This document shows, piece by piece, positions 41,865 through 51,161 of a stretch of 64,000 bases of DNA; positions within the stretch are counted from its first letter, which is position 1; the number at the start of each line of letters is the position of its first letter. The stretch lies in NCBI GenBank assembly GCA_017941735.1, contig JAGAVW010000007.1:1-64000 (forward strand), given 5' to 3'. The DNA comes from Solobacterium sp. GTDB taxonomy: Bacteria; Bacillota_I; Bacilli_A; Erysipelotrichales; Erysipelotrichaceae. Made by a program: the position numbers and the translations under genes. The notes below the pieces were generated by a model. The model worked only from the letters and a program-made list of their open reading frames with translations. It searched no databases and was not told the origin of the DNA.

Positions 41865-44240
41865 ATGAAAAAGATCACAAGATTCCTATTAAGCTTTCTC
41901 GTGATATTTAATATGCAAGCCTCTTTTTTGCATGCTGAAGAAATAGAAGGGGAAACGGAAGTTGCACCTGAGTATACACAAGAAATGTTAGAAGAGGCAG
42001 AAGCAATCGAAGAAACAGAACCGATTGAAGAAGCAGAAATAATCGAAACGGTTGAAGAAGCTGGGACAATTGAAGAAGCAACCTTGTTTAATGAAGATGG
42101 CGCAGAGGCATCGATTTCTGCATTTTTAACAATTGATGGGAAAGTCACTACAGCAGAAGAAATTTTGATTTTAGATCAAACACATATCAATTCCATCGTT
42201 GCGAGCATTCATTATGAAAATATCGATATTAGTATTCCCTATAATATTTGGATTATTACCTTTTATGAAGGTCAAGTATTTGATGTGAATTTAGTAACAG
42301 ATCGAAGCTTTACAAGTGAAACGGGCGATATGCGCGTGAGTGGCAAATGGTCACCATGGCAACAGGAGTGGCTCAATATGCCAGCAGGGAATTATCGAGT
42401 TGAGATTCAGTTTCAAAGAACGGATGACACGACTTCCGGCTATGTCGTGCCAGATTCAAATCTTGTGCGTTTCGCAATTGGAGGAATTGCATCGAGTGTT
42501 GTGGCCTTGGAAGAAAAACTATTTTCTGGTCCATATGCCTTAGCTAAAGCAGATCTAGAAACGGTTCATAGAGGCTTGTATGTTGCGCAACAAGTGAACT
42601 ATGTATTACCACATGATGTAAAATACGATGCTTTACTGGATGTTTATCAAATTAAGGATGGAGAAGAAGTATTGATACGTGGAGGCATTCAAAGTAGTTT
42701 CATCTCGAATACAGATGGGTATTCCATGATGGAAGTGGGCTATTTTGATGACTTAGAACTGGGAATCTATGAAGTTCGATCACGTTTCTTTGACACAGAA
42801 ACACAAGAGGAAGTTTTCTTACCAGATTTACCTGATTATGTTCGTAGATTCGAGATTGTTGATGAATTAGATATTTTTGTAGATGAGCCATCAAAAGCAA
42901 AAACACGTATTCATAGTTATGATGAAAACGGAAATTACTTACCAACTTCAAGTTATCAGATTGTTGATGATGATGGAAACGTTGTACATACATTTACAAG
43001 TAGCGATACCTTTGAGGAACTTGATTTGGAAGAAGGAGAGTATTTCCTTGAAGAGTTGAGTGCACCAACAGGTTATCAAAAAAATGAACGAATTCCTTTT
43101 ACGATTACAAAGGCGCACAGCTACATACGTGGTGACTTGCACTATGGAACTACGAGTACACAAAAGATTGAAACGATTGATGAAAATTTCTTCCATGTAT
43201 TTGATGTAAAACCTGTCGCAGGTGAAGAAGAACCAACGGTAGGATATTGTTTCTTTTATGGGAAGTTTGATCCAAGTTATTCCACGCGTTTTACAACCGA
43301 TAGTTTAGTCTATAAAGAATATATTGCGGATCCAGATGTTTTGAAAAGTCGGTATTTGAATGAAACTTATGAAAAAGAAGAATTCTATCGCAATATGCAA
43401 CGGGTATTGTATTACGGTTATCCAAATAACTATGGTGGATTAAAAGAAAAGTACCAACTAAGTGACTTAGAACTCCAATATATTACGCAAGAAGCAGTAC
43501 ATTTTTTTACAAATAATAAATCATACGATTCTGCAGGTGGAGAGCATGGCGAAGTAGTGAATCAAGCGTACAATGAGTTGATTGAATTGGCGAAAGATGA
43601 TTCATTTGAAGTGCCTTCAGATTTAGTGATGTATCTCTATATTCCATCCAACGATAACTACCAGGATATACTTATTGCGCAATACGCAAAACCAAAAGCA
43701 TTTGACCTTGAGGTAACACACGTAAAACAAACGCGTACGCTATCGGTAACGAAAAAGTGGGAAAATGATGTGGAGAGTTTAAGACCAAAAGAAATCACAG
43801 TTGAACTGTATAAAAATGGAGTCAAGACAGATCAAACAATCACGCTTTCTAAAGAGAATAATTGGCAAGGCCATTTTGAAGGCTTAATCATGTTTGAGGA
43901 AGATAAAGAAATTAAATATACCGTTAAAGAAACACAAGTGGATGGTTATGAGGGTTCCGTTGTTGGAGATATGAAAGAGGGGTATTCAATTACGAATCGT
44001 TATAAGGAAAAAGAAACCCCAACTCCCACACCAACCACAACACCAACTATCACCCCAACGCCTACCGCTTCCCCAACACCAGAACCTAAACCAACCGATA
44101 AGCCAGTAGTACCAACTATAAAGAAAGAAAAGGTAGAAATACCATATACACATGACGATACAAATATGCAACTGTGGAGTTGTCTTGGAATCCTCTCTTG
44201 TGCAATTGTATTTCTATACAACAGAATAAGGAATGCGTAA
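41865..44240 (+). CDS. cell-surface adhesin with thioester, SpaA and CnaB domains
   Basis: 791 residues from the ATG at 41865, which opens a signal peptide (to about 24). After an acidic Glu/Ala stretch and beta-rich N-terminal region comes a SpaA/prealbumin-like domain (about 345-440). A thioester-type domain follows, with Cys462 in GYCFFYG and Gln542 in ITQEAVHFF plus VLYYGYPNNYGG between. A CnaB-type domain (VTKKWENDVESLRP to YSITNRY, about 628-710), a Thr/Pro repeat stalk, and a C-terminal IPYTHDD-membrane helix-RIRNA tail complete it. Thioester domains bind host or surface targets covalently. The tail looks like a degenerate sortase signal. Confidence 0.82.
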   Translation: MKKITRFLLSFLVIFNMQASFLHAEEIEGETEVAPEYTQEMLEEAEAIEETEPIEEAEIIETVEEAGTIEEATLFNEDGAEASISAFLTIDGKVTTAEEILILDQTHINSIVASIHYENIDISIPYNIWIITFYEGQVFDVNLVTDRSFTSETGDMRVSGKWSPWQQEWLNMPAGNYRVEIQFQRTDDTTSGYVVPDSNLVRFAIGGIASSVVALEEKLFSGPYALAKADLETVHRGLYVAQQVNYVLPHDVKYDALLDVYQIKDGEEVLIRGGIQSSFISNTDGYSMMEVGYFDDLELGIYEVRSRFFDTETQEEVFLPDLPDYVRRFEIVDELDIFVDEPSKAKTRIHSYDENGNYLPTSSYQIVDDDGNVVHTFTSSDTFEELDLEEGEYFLEELSAPTGYQKNERIPFTITKAHSYIRGDLHYGTTSTQKIETIDENFFHVFDVKPVAGEEEPTVGYCFFYGKFDPSYSTRFTTDSLVYKEYIADPDVLKSRYLNETYEKEEFYRNMQRVLYYGYPNNYGGLKEKYQLSDLELQYITQEAVHFFTNNKSYDSAGGEHGEVVNQAYNELIELAKDDSFEVPSDLVMYLYIPSNDNYQDILIAQYAKPKAFDLEVTHVKQTRTLSVTKKWENDVESLRPKEITVELYKNGVKTDQTITLSKENNWQGHFEGLIMFEEDKEIKYTVKETQVDGYEGSVVGDMKEGYSITNRYKEKETPTPTPTTTPTITPTPTASPTPEPKPTDKPVVPTIKKEKVEIPYTHDDTNMQLWSCLGILSCAIVFLYNRIRNA

Positions 44241-44268
44241 AATATCATCATTTCGATGATATTTTTCT
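44240..44268 (+). terminator. terminator of the adhesin gene
   Basis: AAATATCATC, loop atttc, GATGATATTT, then TTCTTTT. Confidence 0.88.
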
Positions 44269-44317
44269 TTTAGTGATAAGAAAGCCTCATGTAAAATAAA
44301 GAAAACAGGAGGCTAAC

Positions 44318-44647
44318 ATGGCAAAGAAAATTACACAGACAGCAGGGCGTGAGCAATTAGGTGAATTTGCGCCAATGTTTGCGCATCTGAATGATGATGT
44401 GCTATTTGGAGAAGTATGGAATGAAGAGGCAATCGATACAAAGACTAAGTGCATTGTGACGGTTGTATCCTTAATGGCATCCGGTATGATGGATTCCGCA
44501 TTGAAGTATCATTTAGAAAATGCGAAAAAGAACGGAGTCACAAAAGAAGAAATCGCAGCCATTATTACGCATGCGACTATGTATGTAGGTTGGCCAAAAG
44601 GATGGGCGGTTTTCCGCTTAGCAAAAGAAATTTGGGAGGAACAATAA
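44318..44647 (+). CDS. carboxymuconolactone decarboxylase-family protein
   Basis: 109 residues. The CMD/AhpD-like helical core is complete: FAHLNDDVLFGEVW, KTKCIVTVVSLMASG and KEEIAAIITHATMYVGWPKGWAVFRLA. The single Cys is in the KCIVT helix, without the CxxC of peroxidase-type AhpD, so decarboxylase-like or unknown chemistry is more likely. Its stop overlaps the next start by one base. Ribosome site CAGGAGG. Confidence 0.88.
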   Translation: MAKKITQTAGREQLGEFAPMFAHLNDDVLFGEVWNEEAIDTKTKCIVTVVSLMASGMMDSALKYHLENAKKNGVTKEEIAAIITHATMYVGWPKGWAVFRLAKEIWEEQ

Positions 44648-45624
44648 TGGAACAATTACAATTGGTTCAAGAATGGGATAAGACATTCCCACAAAGCGAA
44701 AAAGTAACACATGAAAAAGTAACATTTGTGAATCATTTTGGGATTCCTTTAGCAGCGGATTTATACATTCCAATAGAGGCGAATGGGAAATTACCTGCTT
44801 TAGCTGTTTGTGGGCCTTTTGGGGCTTGTAAGGAACAAGCTTCGGGTCTTTATGCGCAAACGATGGCAGAGCGTGGTTTTTTGACGATTGCTTTTGACCC
44901 TTCATTTACCGGTGAATCTGGTGGTACGCCACGTGGTATGCATTCACCAGATATTAATGTCGAAGATTTTCAAGCAGCCGTTGATTATCTTTCGACCCAT
45001 GCTCAAGTAGATCCTTCACGCATTGGCATCATTGGTATTTGTGGATGGGGTGGTATGGCACTTCAAACCGCATGCCTTGATACACGTATTAAGGCAACCG
45101 TTGTTTCGACGATGTATGATATGTCACGGATTGCGGGTAATGGATATTTTGATGAAGCCGATTCAAAAGAAGCACGCTTAGAAGCACGTAAAGCCATCAA
45201 TGCCCAACGCACCGAAGACTTCAAAAATGGAAGTTACGCAAAAGCAGGAGGAGTTGTTGATCCACTGCCTGAAGATTCGCCATTCTTTGTGAAAGATTAC
45301 TATGATTACTATAAAACACCACGTGGTTATCATGTGCGTTCTTTGAATTCCAATGAAGGATGGAATGTGACTTCCAATACTTCTTTGATGAATACACGTT
45401 TATTCACCTATGCCAAAGAAATTGAAAGTGCAGTATTCATTATCCATGGGGAAAAAGCGCATTCTTGTTATATGAGTAAAGATGCATATGCATTATTAGA
45501 AGGGGAAAATAAGAAGCTACTCTTAATTCCGGATGCAGTACATACGGATTTATATGATGGAGGCAATAAAAACTATATTCCATTTGATGCTATGGTTTCC
45601 TTCTTTGAAGAATACTTAAAGTAA
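44647..45624 (+). CDS. alpha/beta hydrolase (dienelactone-hydrolase/X-Pro-like)
   Basis: 325 residues from the ATG at 44647; the longer frame is inside the CMD gene. The order is IPLAADLYIP near 32, FDPSFTGESGG near 86, a nucleophile elbow GICGWGGMAL near 133-142 in which the nucleophile position is Cys (G-x-C-x-G), the acid near FIIHGEKAHSC and the His in DAVHTDLYD near 300. A Cys nucleophile is the dienelactone-hydrolase variant. It forms a translationally coupled set with the CMD and aldo-keto reductase genes. Confidence 0.82.
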   Translation: MEQLQLVQEWDKTFPQSEKVTHEKVTFVNHFGIPLAADLYIPIEANGKLPALAVCGPFGACKEQASGLYAQTMAERGFLTIAFDPSFTGESGGTPRGMHSPDINVEDFQAAVDYLSTHAQVDPSRIGIIGICGWGGMALQTACLDTRIKATVVSTMYDMSRIAGNGYFDEADSKEARLEARKAINAQRTEDFKNGSYAKAGGVVDPLPEDSPFFVKDYYDYYKTPRGYHVRSLNSNEGWNVTSNTSLMNTRLFTYAKEIESAVFIIHGEKAHSCYMSKDAYALLEGENKKLLLIPDAVHTDLYDGGNKNYIPFDAMVSFFEEYLK

Positions 45625-46580
45625 TGAAAAAGCTGATTAAAATCGCATGGATTATCACACTTGGGTGCTTTCTATGCGCATGCACCCCAAGATCCATCCA
45701 TATACCTACTGAATCAAAAGAAACAAATGAAGCATTTGTGTCAAAGAAAGTAGGTGCTTTTGACTTGGAAAACAAAAAGGTTCTTTTAAATAGTGGTTAC
45801 GAGATGCCGATTATGGGGTTAGGCACCTATTCTTTAGACCATGATACCTGTGTTAATTCCGTAAAGGCGCTTCTAGAAAATGGTGGTCGCTTAATTGATA
45901 CAGCCTATATGTATCACAATGAAGAAGCAGTTGGCCAAGGGGTCAAAGAAGCCATGGAAGAATATGGTATTCCACGTGAAGAAATCTTTGTGATTACAAA
46001 GCTCTATCCCAACCAATTTCAAAATGCCAAAGAGGCCATCGAAGAAGCTTTTAAAAAGTTAGGCCTTAGCTATATTGATATGGTGTTATTGCATCATCCA
46101 GGAAGTGGAGATGTAGAAGCATATAAAGTACTAGAAGGATACGTGCAAGAAGGTAAGATTCACTCCTTAGGTTTATCAAATTATTATATTGAAGAATTAA
46201 CGGAGTTCTTACCCCAAGTTTCCATCACCCCAGCCCTAGTACAAAACGAAATCCATCCCTACTACCAAGAACAAGAAGTCGTTCCTTTCATCCAAGAAAA
46301 AGGAATTGTGATGCAAGGATGGTATCCACTTGGTGGACGTGGCTATACAAGTGCACTATTAAATGATGAAACCATTATGAAGATTGCGAAAAACCATCAA
46401 GTAAGTAGTGCCCAAGTCATTTTAAGATGGAACTTACAACGAAATATCGTCGTTATTCCAGGCTCCAGTAATCCCGATCATATCAAAGAGAACTTGGATT
46501 TGTTTGGTTTTTCATTGACTGAAGAAGAAATGGAAGAAATCAAACAATTGGACCGAAATGAAAAACATGACTGGTATTAA
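45624..46580 (+). CDS. aldo/keto reductase with an N-terminal lipoprotein signal
   Basis: 318 residues. The catalytic tetrad of the family is intact: Asp92 and Tyr97 in DTAYMY, Lys126 in TKLYP and His157 in LLHHPG; the C-terminal NADPH site is VIPGSSNPDHIKENLD. Ahead of the usual start (about residue 52) is a signal ending LCAC (Cys20) and a 30-residue linker. Aldo/keto reductases are normally cytosolic, so a membrane-anchored, outward-facing form is odd. The ATG overlaps the stop of the hydrolase gene. Confidence 0.87.
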   Translation: MKKLIKIAWIITLGCFLCACTPRSIHIPTESKETNEAFVSKKVGAFDLENKKVLLNSGYEMPIMGLGTYSLDHDTCVNSVKALLENGGRLIDTAYMYHNEEAVGQGVKEAMEEYGIPREEIFVITKLYPNQFQNAKEAIEEAFKKLGLSYIDMVLLHHPGSGDVEAYKVLEGYVQEGKIHSLGLSNYYIEELTEFLPQVSITPALVQNEIHPYYQEQEVVPFIQEKGIVMQGWYPLGGRGYTSALLNDETIMKIAKNHQVSSAQVILRWNLQRNIVVIPGSSNPDHIKENLDLFGFSLTEEEMEEIKQLDRNEKHDWY

Positions 46581-46649
46581 AATGGGCTAATCTCCTATTT
46601 ACATTCAAAATTGAAACTGTTAATATATTCAAGCGAGTAGAAAAATCTG

Positions 46650-46684
46650 CTCCTTGCCAGAAATGGCCGTTAGACCAAAAGGAG
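46650..46684 (+). promoter_or_regulatory. S6:S18 ribosomal-protein leader (candidate)
   Basis: CTCCTT (46650-46655) pairs with AAGGAG (46679-46684), the rpsF ribosome site, enclosing a CCA..TGG inner pairing and the unpaired CCG (46667-46669) typical of the S6:S18 motif. In other bacteria the S6-S18 complex binds this leader and represses rpsF-ssb-rpsR translation. Here S6 and S18 are encoded in the same operon. Confidence 0.65.
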
Positions 46685-46692
46685 GTGTAAAC

Positions 46693-46998
46693 ATGAACAA
46701 GTACGAAGTAATGTACATCATTAATGTTGCAGTAGAGGAAGAAAAACGCACCGCTCTCATTGAAACATTATCCAAGATCATTACAGATCATTCTGGAAAA
46801 GTGTTGAAGACAGATGAGTGGGGAATGCGTGATTTTGCTTACCCTATTGACCACATGACAAAAGGTTACTATGTAGTAGAGACCTTTGAAGCAGATAATG
46901 ATTGTTTAAAAGAGTATGATCGTTTGATGCATATCAATCCTAATGTTGTTCGTTATATGATTGTGCGTCGCGATGATGTTCAGGAGGACAAAAAATAA
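46693..46998 (+). CDS. rpsF: 30S ribosomal protein S6
   Basis: 101 residues from the ATG at 46693 (AAAGGAGGTG upstream). Starts MNKYEVMYIINVAVEEEKR and contains EWGMRDFAYPIDHMTKGYY, as S6 does. It binds 16S rRNA with S18. It overlaps ssb by one base and is preceded by a hairpin that covers its ribosome site. Confidence 0.97.
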   Translation: MNKYEVMYIINVAVEEEKRTALIETLSKIITDHSGKVLKTDEWGMRDFAYPIDHMTKGYYVVETFEADNDCLKEYDRLMHINPNVVRYMIVRRDDVQEDKK

Positions 46999-47462
46999 TG
47001 ATCAATCGCGTAGTATTAGTTGGTCGTTTAACAAGAGATGTCGAAGTGCGTAAAACGCAAACAGGCATTTCCGTTGCGTCATTTACGGTGGCTTGTGATC
47101 GCCGTGGTTCTAAAGATGCGCAATCGGGTCAAACTGCAGACTTCATTAGTTGTGTAGCTTGGCGCCAATCTGCAGATTTCTTAGGACAATATGCGAGAAA
47201 AGGTGCACTCATCGGGGTCGATGGGCACATTCAAACAAGAAACTACGATGACAAAGATGGCAAACGTGTCTATGTGACCGAAGTTGTCGCAGATAGTGTA
47301 CGTTTGTTAGGTTCTCGGAATCAATCAGAATCTACATCAGATAATGCAAGTGCTTATGAACCAAGCACCGATGCATTTGACAACAATTTTGAAGAAATCA
47401 GCGATGCCGATTTCAATACAGGTCCTAGTTTAGATATATCTAGTGACGATTTACCTTTCTAA
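46998..47462 (+). CDS. ssb: single-stranded DNA-binding protein
   Basis: 154 residues: an N-terminal OB fold (INRVVLVGRLTRDVEVRKTQ; SVASFTVACDR; ADFISCVAWRQSADFLGQYARKGALIGVDGHIQTRNYDD), a linker and the acidic tip SDDLPF that recruits replication and repair proteins. It lies between rpsF and rpsR as in most low-GC Gram-positives. Confidence 0.97.
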   Translation: MINRVVLVGRLTRDVEVRKTQTGISVASFTVACDRRGSKDAQSGQTADFISCVAWRQSADFLGQYARKGALIGVDGHIQTRNYDDKDGKRVYVTEVVADSVRLLGSRNQSESTSDNASAYEPSTDAFDNNFEEISDADFNTGPSLDISSDDLPF

Positions 47463-47480
47463 TAATAGGAGGACGATAAA

Positions 47481-47711
47481 ATGGCATTTAAAAAACAAAG
47501 AATGGGTGGCAAAAAGGTCTGCTACTTTACCAAAAACAATGTAAAATACATTGATTATAAAGATGTAGAACTACTTAAGAGATTCATTTCTCCAAATGGA
47601 AAGATCACCCCAAGACGTGTAACTGGTACCAAAGCGAAATACCAACGTGAACTTGCGGTCGCAATCAAACGTGCACGTCAAATGGCATTATTACCATACG
47701 TTGAAGACTAA
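47481..47711 (+). CDS. rpsR: 30S ribosomal protein S18
   Basis: 76 residues: basic N-terminus, [37 protein letters not shown] and [14 protein letters not shown], all S18 hallmarks. Partner of S6. Terminator directly follows. Ribosome site TAGGAGGAC. Confidence 0.97.
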   Translation: MAFKKQRMGGKKVCYFTKNNVKYIDYKDVELLKRFISPNGKITPRRVTGTKAKYQRELAVAIKRARQMALLPYVED

Positions 47712-47735
47712 TCGTACGAAAGTACGATTTTCTTT
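47710..47735 (+). terminator. terminator of the rpsF-ssb-rpsR operon
   Basis: AATCGTAC, loop gaaa, GTACGATT, then TTCTTTT. The left arm overlaps the rpsR stop. Confidence 0.88.
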
Positions 47736-47776
47736 TGCCTTGAAGTAGGGGCTATCTGCCTCGTTTTGGGCCAATA

Positions 47777-47785
47777 TGGTATAAT
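47777..47785 (+). promoter_or_regulatory. extended -10 promoter of the DUF2232-gdpP-rplI-dnaB operon
   Basis: TGGTATAAT is an extended -10 (TGnTATAAT); no good -35 is seen. Downstream, TTCAAGGC (47796-47803) and GCCTTGAA (47815-47822) form a leader hairpin just ahead of the GGGAGG ribosome site. Confidence 0.55.
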
Positions 47786-47831
47786 ATTTGCACAATTCAA
47801 GGCCTTTTTAGCATGCCTTGAAGGGAGGAAA

Positions 47832-48776
47832 ATGAATCACAACGTACGTAAATTGACCGAAGGGGCAATGATGTGTGCCATCGTCGGGATGATGTTATTG
47901 ATTAACCGTCAAACGGGAGGATTTATTGAAGATGTTTTCCTATTCCTTTTCCCATTGCCGATGGTCTTTTTTGCTGCCAAATATGGCTATAAAGATGCAT
48001 TGGTGGTCTTAGTTGCGATTACGTTACTTACAGTGATTTTAGGGACACCACAGACCTTATTCTATGTGGTATCAGAATCGATTATTGGTTTGATTTATGG
48101 TGGTGGCATTTACCATAAAGTAAATACGAAACAGCTGGTATTATGGACGATGTTTATCAGTGTCGTGGTGAACCTCATTAGTATGGTGATACTTGCGAAG
48201 TTTTTTGGCTATGATATGCAAACGGAAATGGCAAGTTATGAAAATGCATTAACGAATATGACAAGCCAAGCAGGGGTAGCTTTACCATCTACCTTTAATA
48301 TGACGCAATATTTGCGTACGATTATGATTGTTTCGGTTATGTTAACGGGATGTATGGAAGGGCTTATTACACACTTTTTCTCAAGATCCTTACTGAAACG
48401 ATTCAAATATGAAATTCCAAAGAGTACACCGATTACGGAGTACTTCCCACCTGTATGGACAGGTTATGTGGGTTTAATTGGCATGATTGCGGTGCAATAT
48501 ACAATGGCGCGCCCCATCCCTAATGAACTAGTGAATAACTTAGTACAAGGCTTTGGGATGTGTGGTTTGATGTATCTAAGCTTTTATGGCTATATGGCAA
48601 TCATTCTATTTGGTAGAAAACGATTGCCTAAATTTCGCATCGTTGTGACCATAGTCGGTATATTATTGTTATTTACCAATGCCATTCTTGTGGCAATGTT
48701 AGGATTCTTATATATCACAACTTCTCTTCATAAGAAGTTATTAGAAGGAGATACCCATGCAGCAGAAAATGTCTAA
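47832..48776 (+). CDS. DUF2232 (YybS-like) integral membrane protein
   Basis: 314 residues from the ATG at 47832 (GGGAGGAAA upstream). Polytopic: about eight helices, with KLTEGAMMCAIVGMMLLINRQTG at the start and a large middle loop. In the Bacillus order a yybS-type gene stands immediately before gdpP, as here. It may be an energy-coupling-factor-like S component or a gdpP-associated protein; function is not established. It overlaps gdpP by 20 bases. Confidence 0.85.
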   Translation: MNHNVRKLTEGAMMCAIVGMMLLINRQTGGFIEDVFLFLFPLPMVFFAAKYGYKDALVVLVAITLLTVILGTPQTLFYVVSESIIGLIYGGGIYHKVNTKQLVLWTMFISVVVNLISMVILAKFFGYDMQTEMASYENALTNMTSQAGVALPSTFNMTQYLRTIMIVSVMLTGCMEGLITHFFSRSLLKRFKYEIPKSTPITEYFPPVWTGYVGLIGMIAVQYTMARPIPNELVNNLVQGFGMCGLMYLSFYGYMAIILFGRKRLPKFRIVVTIVGILLLFTNAILVAMLGFLYITTSLHKKLLEGDTHAAENV

Positions 48777-50733
48777 ATTAAAACGGATCTTCTTAGCACT
48801 CTTGATTATCCAAGTTGCTTTGTTAGTGGTGTTCCGTGTGTTCTTACAATGGAATATTATTTTACCTGCGATTATTGTTGCGATTGAAGCGGTTTTACTC
48901 TTAATTATGACCGATCGTTTTGAAGCTTACTCGGAAGAGCAAGCCATAGGTGTAAAAGAGCTTTTAGGTGAATCTGCGAAAGATGCCTATCTTTATGGAG
49001 AACTTGGTTTAGTATCTTATGATGAAGACCATGTGATTGATTGGATGAGTGAGCTCTTTGAAGAGCGTGGCATTAATCGGGTAGGCACCAAAGTATTGGT
49101 ATGGTTACCAGAAGCGGAACAGCTCATTAATGGGGGCGCAGATGTTGTAACTGTACAACTGGATGATCGTACCTATGAAATCACAAAGAAAGAAGATAAA
49201 CCATTACTCTTATTTAAAGACATTACCGATTTAAATGAATATCGTCTTGCCTATGAAGAAGAAAAATCAGTCGTTGGGATGGCTTCCTTAGATAACTATG
49301 AAGAAAGTACACAATACGAAGACGAAGCAACCGTATCCGCAATTAACGTAGCGGTACGTACGCCACTTACGGAATACTGTAAAGAACATGGAATTCTTGT
49401 GCGACGTGTGAATAACTATCGCTACTTATTGATGCTGAATGAAAAGATCTTTAGTGATTTAGTAGCTGATCATTTCTCCATTTTGAATACCGTGCGTAAA
49501 GCAGCCCAAAAACAGGATGTAAGTATTACCTTATCTATGGCATTTGCTTTAGGTTCTGACAATTTCCAAGTATTGGATGAAACGGTTACGAAGTTAATGG
49601 ATTTAGCCCAATCACGTGGAGGTGACCAAGTAGCTGTACAACGTATTGGTGAAGATGTGAAATACTTTGGTGGCTCCACTGAAGCAACGGAAAAAAGAAG
49701 TCGTGTGCGTGTAAGAGTCATGGCACAATCGTTAAAAGAATTGATATCACGTAGTTCAAATGTGATTATCTGTGGACATAAAGAAGCTGATTTTGACTGC
49801 ATTGGGGCAGCGATTGGAACTGCGCGCATAGCCCAAGCCTTAAAGAAACCAACCGCAATCATTGCGAAAACCGGTGGCATAGAAGAAAAGCTCAATCGTG
49901 TGCTTGAAAAGAATAAAGAAATCTTGAAAGAAGAAGTGAACTTTGTGACCGAAAACGAAGCACTAAACCAACTTCAAGAAAAGACCTTAGTCATTATGGT
50001 GGACCACCACAATATCAAACAATCCAATGGCGCAAAGGTATTAGAAAACGCAAATCAAATTGCGATTATTGACCACCATCGTCGTAGCACCGATATGGGC
50101 GTACAACCGGTCTTTGTCTATATCGAAGCAGGCGCAAGTTCCGCAAGTGAACTTGTTACAGAGTTGTTGCCATATGTTTCCAATCAAGTGGAATTATCGG
50201 AATTGGATGCTTCGATTATGCTAGCGGGTATGACCATTGATACCCAACGCTTCCGTACCCGTACAGGTGTTCGTACCTTTGAAGCTGCTTCCCAACTAAG
50301 ACGAATGGGAGCGGATCCTTTAGAGGTGGATGAATATCTAAAGGTTACGTATGATGCCTTTATGGAAAAGACAAGAATCCTTGCGATGAGTAAAGTCTAT
50401 GGCGAAAACGTTCTCATCGTACCAGTGAAAGATATGTATATATCACGCTCTATGATGTCACAAGTCGCAGACAACCTTCTTCAAGTTCAAAATATTGAGG
50501 CTGTCTTTGTGATTGCGGATACAGAAAACGGAACCAGTGGCATCAGTGCCCGTAGTAATGGAAAAGTAAATGTACAGGTGATTATGGAGGCCATGGAAGG
50601 TGGTGGCCATATGACTGCCGCGGCAATGCAGAAAGAGAATACCTCAGTAGAGGCATTGGAAAAAGAATTAAAAGAACAATTAGAAATCTATTTTAAGGAG
50701 GCCAAACAAGATGAAAGTGATACTGAAGAGTGA
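48757..50733 (+). CDS. gdpP: cyclic-di-AMP phosphodiesterase GdpP
   Basis: 658 residues. Two N-terminal helices, a degenerate PAS region (about 65-150), a degenerate GGDEF region (about 170-300, lacking GGDEF), then DHH ([37 protein letters not shown]) and DHHA1 ([30 protein letters not shown]). The enzyme splits c-di-AMP to pApA and so tunes osmotic and cell-wall stress responses. GAAGGAGAT precedes the ATG. Confidence 0.95.
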   Translation: MQQKMSKLKRIFLALLIIQVALLVVFRVFLQWNIILPAIIVAIEAVLLLIMTDRFEAYSEEQAIGVKELLGESAKDAYLYGELGLVSYDEDHVIDWMSELFEERGINRVGTKVLVWLPEAEQLINGGADVVTVQLDDRTYEITKKEDKPLLLFKDITDLNEYRLAYEEEKSVVGMASLDNYEESTQYEDEATVSAINVAVRTPLTEYCKEHGILVRRVNNYRYLLMLNEKIFSDLVADHFSILNTVRKAAQKQDVSITLSMAFALGSDNFQVLDETVTKLMDLAQSRGGDQVAVQRIGEDVKYFGGSTEATEKRSRVRVRVMAQSLKELISRSSNVIICGHKEADFDCIGAAIGTARIAQALKKPTAIIAKTGGIEEKLNRVLEKNKEILKEEVNFVTENEALNQLQEKTLVIMVDHHNIKQSNGAKVLENANQIAIIDHHRRSTDMGVQPVFVYIEAGASSASELVTELLPYVSNQVELSELDASIMLAGMTIDTQRFRTRTGVRTFEAASQLRRMGADPLEVDEYLKVTYDAFMEKTRILAMSKVYGENVLIVPVKDMYISRSMMSQVADNLLQVQNIEAVFVIADTENGTSGISARSNGKVNVQVIMEAMEGGGHMTAAAMQKENTSVEALEKELKEQLEIYFKEAKQDESDTEE

Positions 50734-51157
50734 TGTAAAAAAAGTCGGTAAAAAAGGAGAAATTGTTGAAGTCGCAGATGGTTATGCGCGTAACTTCTTA
50801 ATTGCTCGTGGCTTAGCCGTGGCTTCCACCGAAAAGAGTTTAGAGATCTTAGCGGAAGAAAAAGAGATTGAAAAAGAGGAAGACGCAAAGCATAAAGCAG
50901 AAGCTGAAGCACTAGCGAAACAACTTGAAACCAAGATCTTTGATTTCCATGTGAACTCTGGTGCAGAAGGGCGTGTGTTTGGTTCGGTATCAACAAAACA
51001 AATTGTTGAAGCCTTAGCGAAAGAAGGCATCAAAGTTGATAAGCGAAAGATTTTAGATACCGCACCAATTGTGAGTTTAGGTGTCACAAAAGTACGTGTT
51101 GAATTATACAAGGGCGTGATTGGTACCATTCAATGTCGTGTCCTAGGAAGTGAGTAG
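50711..51157 (+). CDS. rplI: 50S ribosomal protein L9
   Basis: 148 residues. [31 protein letters not shown] is the canonical L9 N-terminus; the C-terminal domain [15 protein letters not shown] follows after the connecting helix. The start is 23 bases inside gdpP, with its Shine-Dalgarno AAGGAGG there, so the two are coupled. Confidence 0.97.
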   Translation: MKVILKSDVKKVGKKGEIVEVADGYARNFLIARGLAVASTEKSLEILAEEKEIEKEEDAKHKAEAEALAKQLETKIFDFHVNSGAEGRVFGSVSTKQIVEALAKEGIKVDKRKILDTAPIVSLGVTKVRVELYKGVIGTIQCRVLGSE

Positions 51158-51161
51158 TATT

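Noticed and set aside
43986-44251. Reverse-strand frames over the adhesin stalk
   Set aside because: Gly/Val-rich translations come from reading the Thr/Pro repeat backwards; no start signals.
47710-47830. Possible replication origin near the dnaB cluster
   Set aside because: No cluster of DnaA boxes or AT-rich unwinding repeats; only terminator, promoter and leader hairpin.
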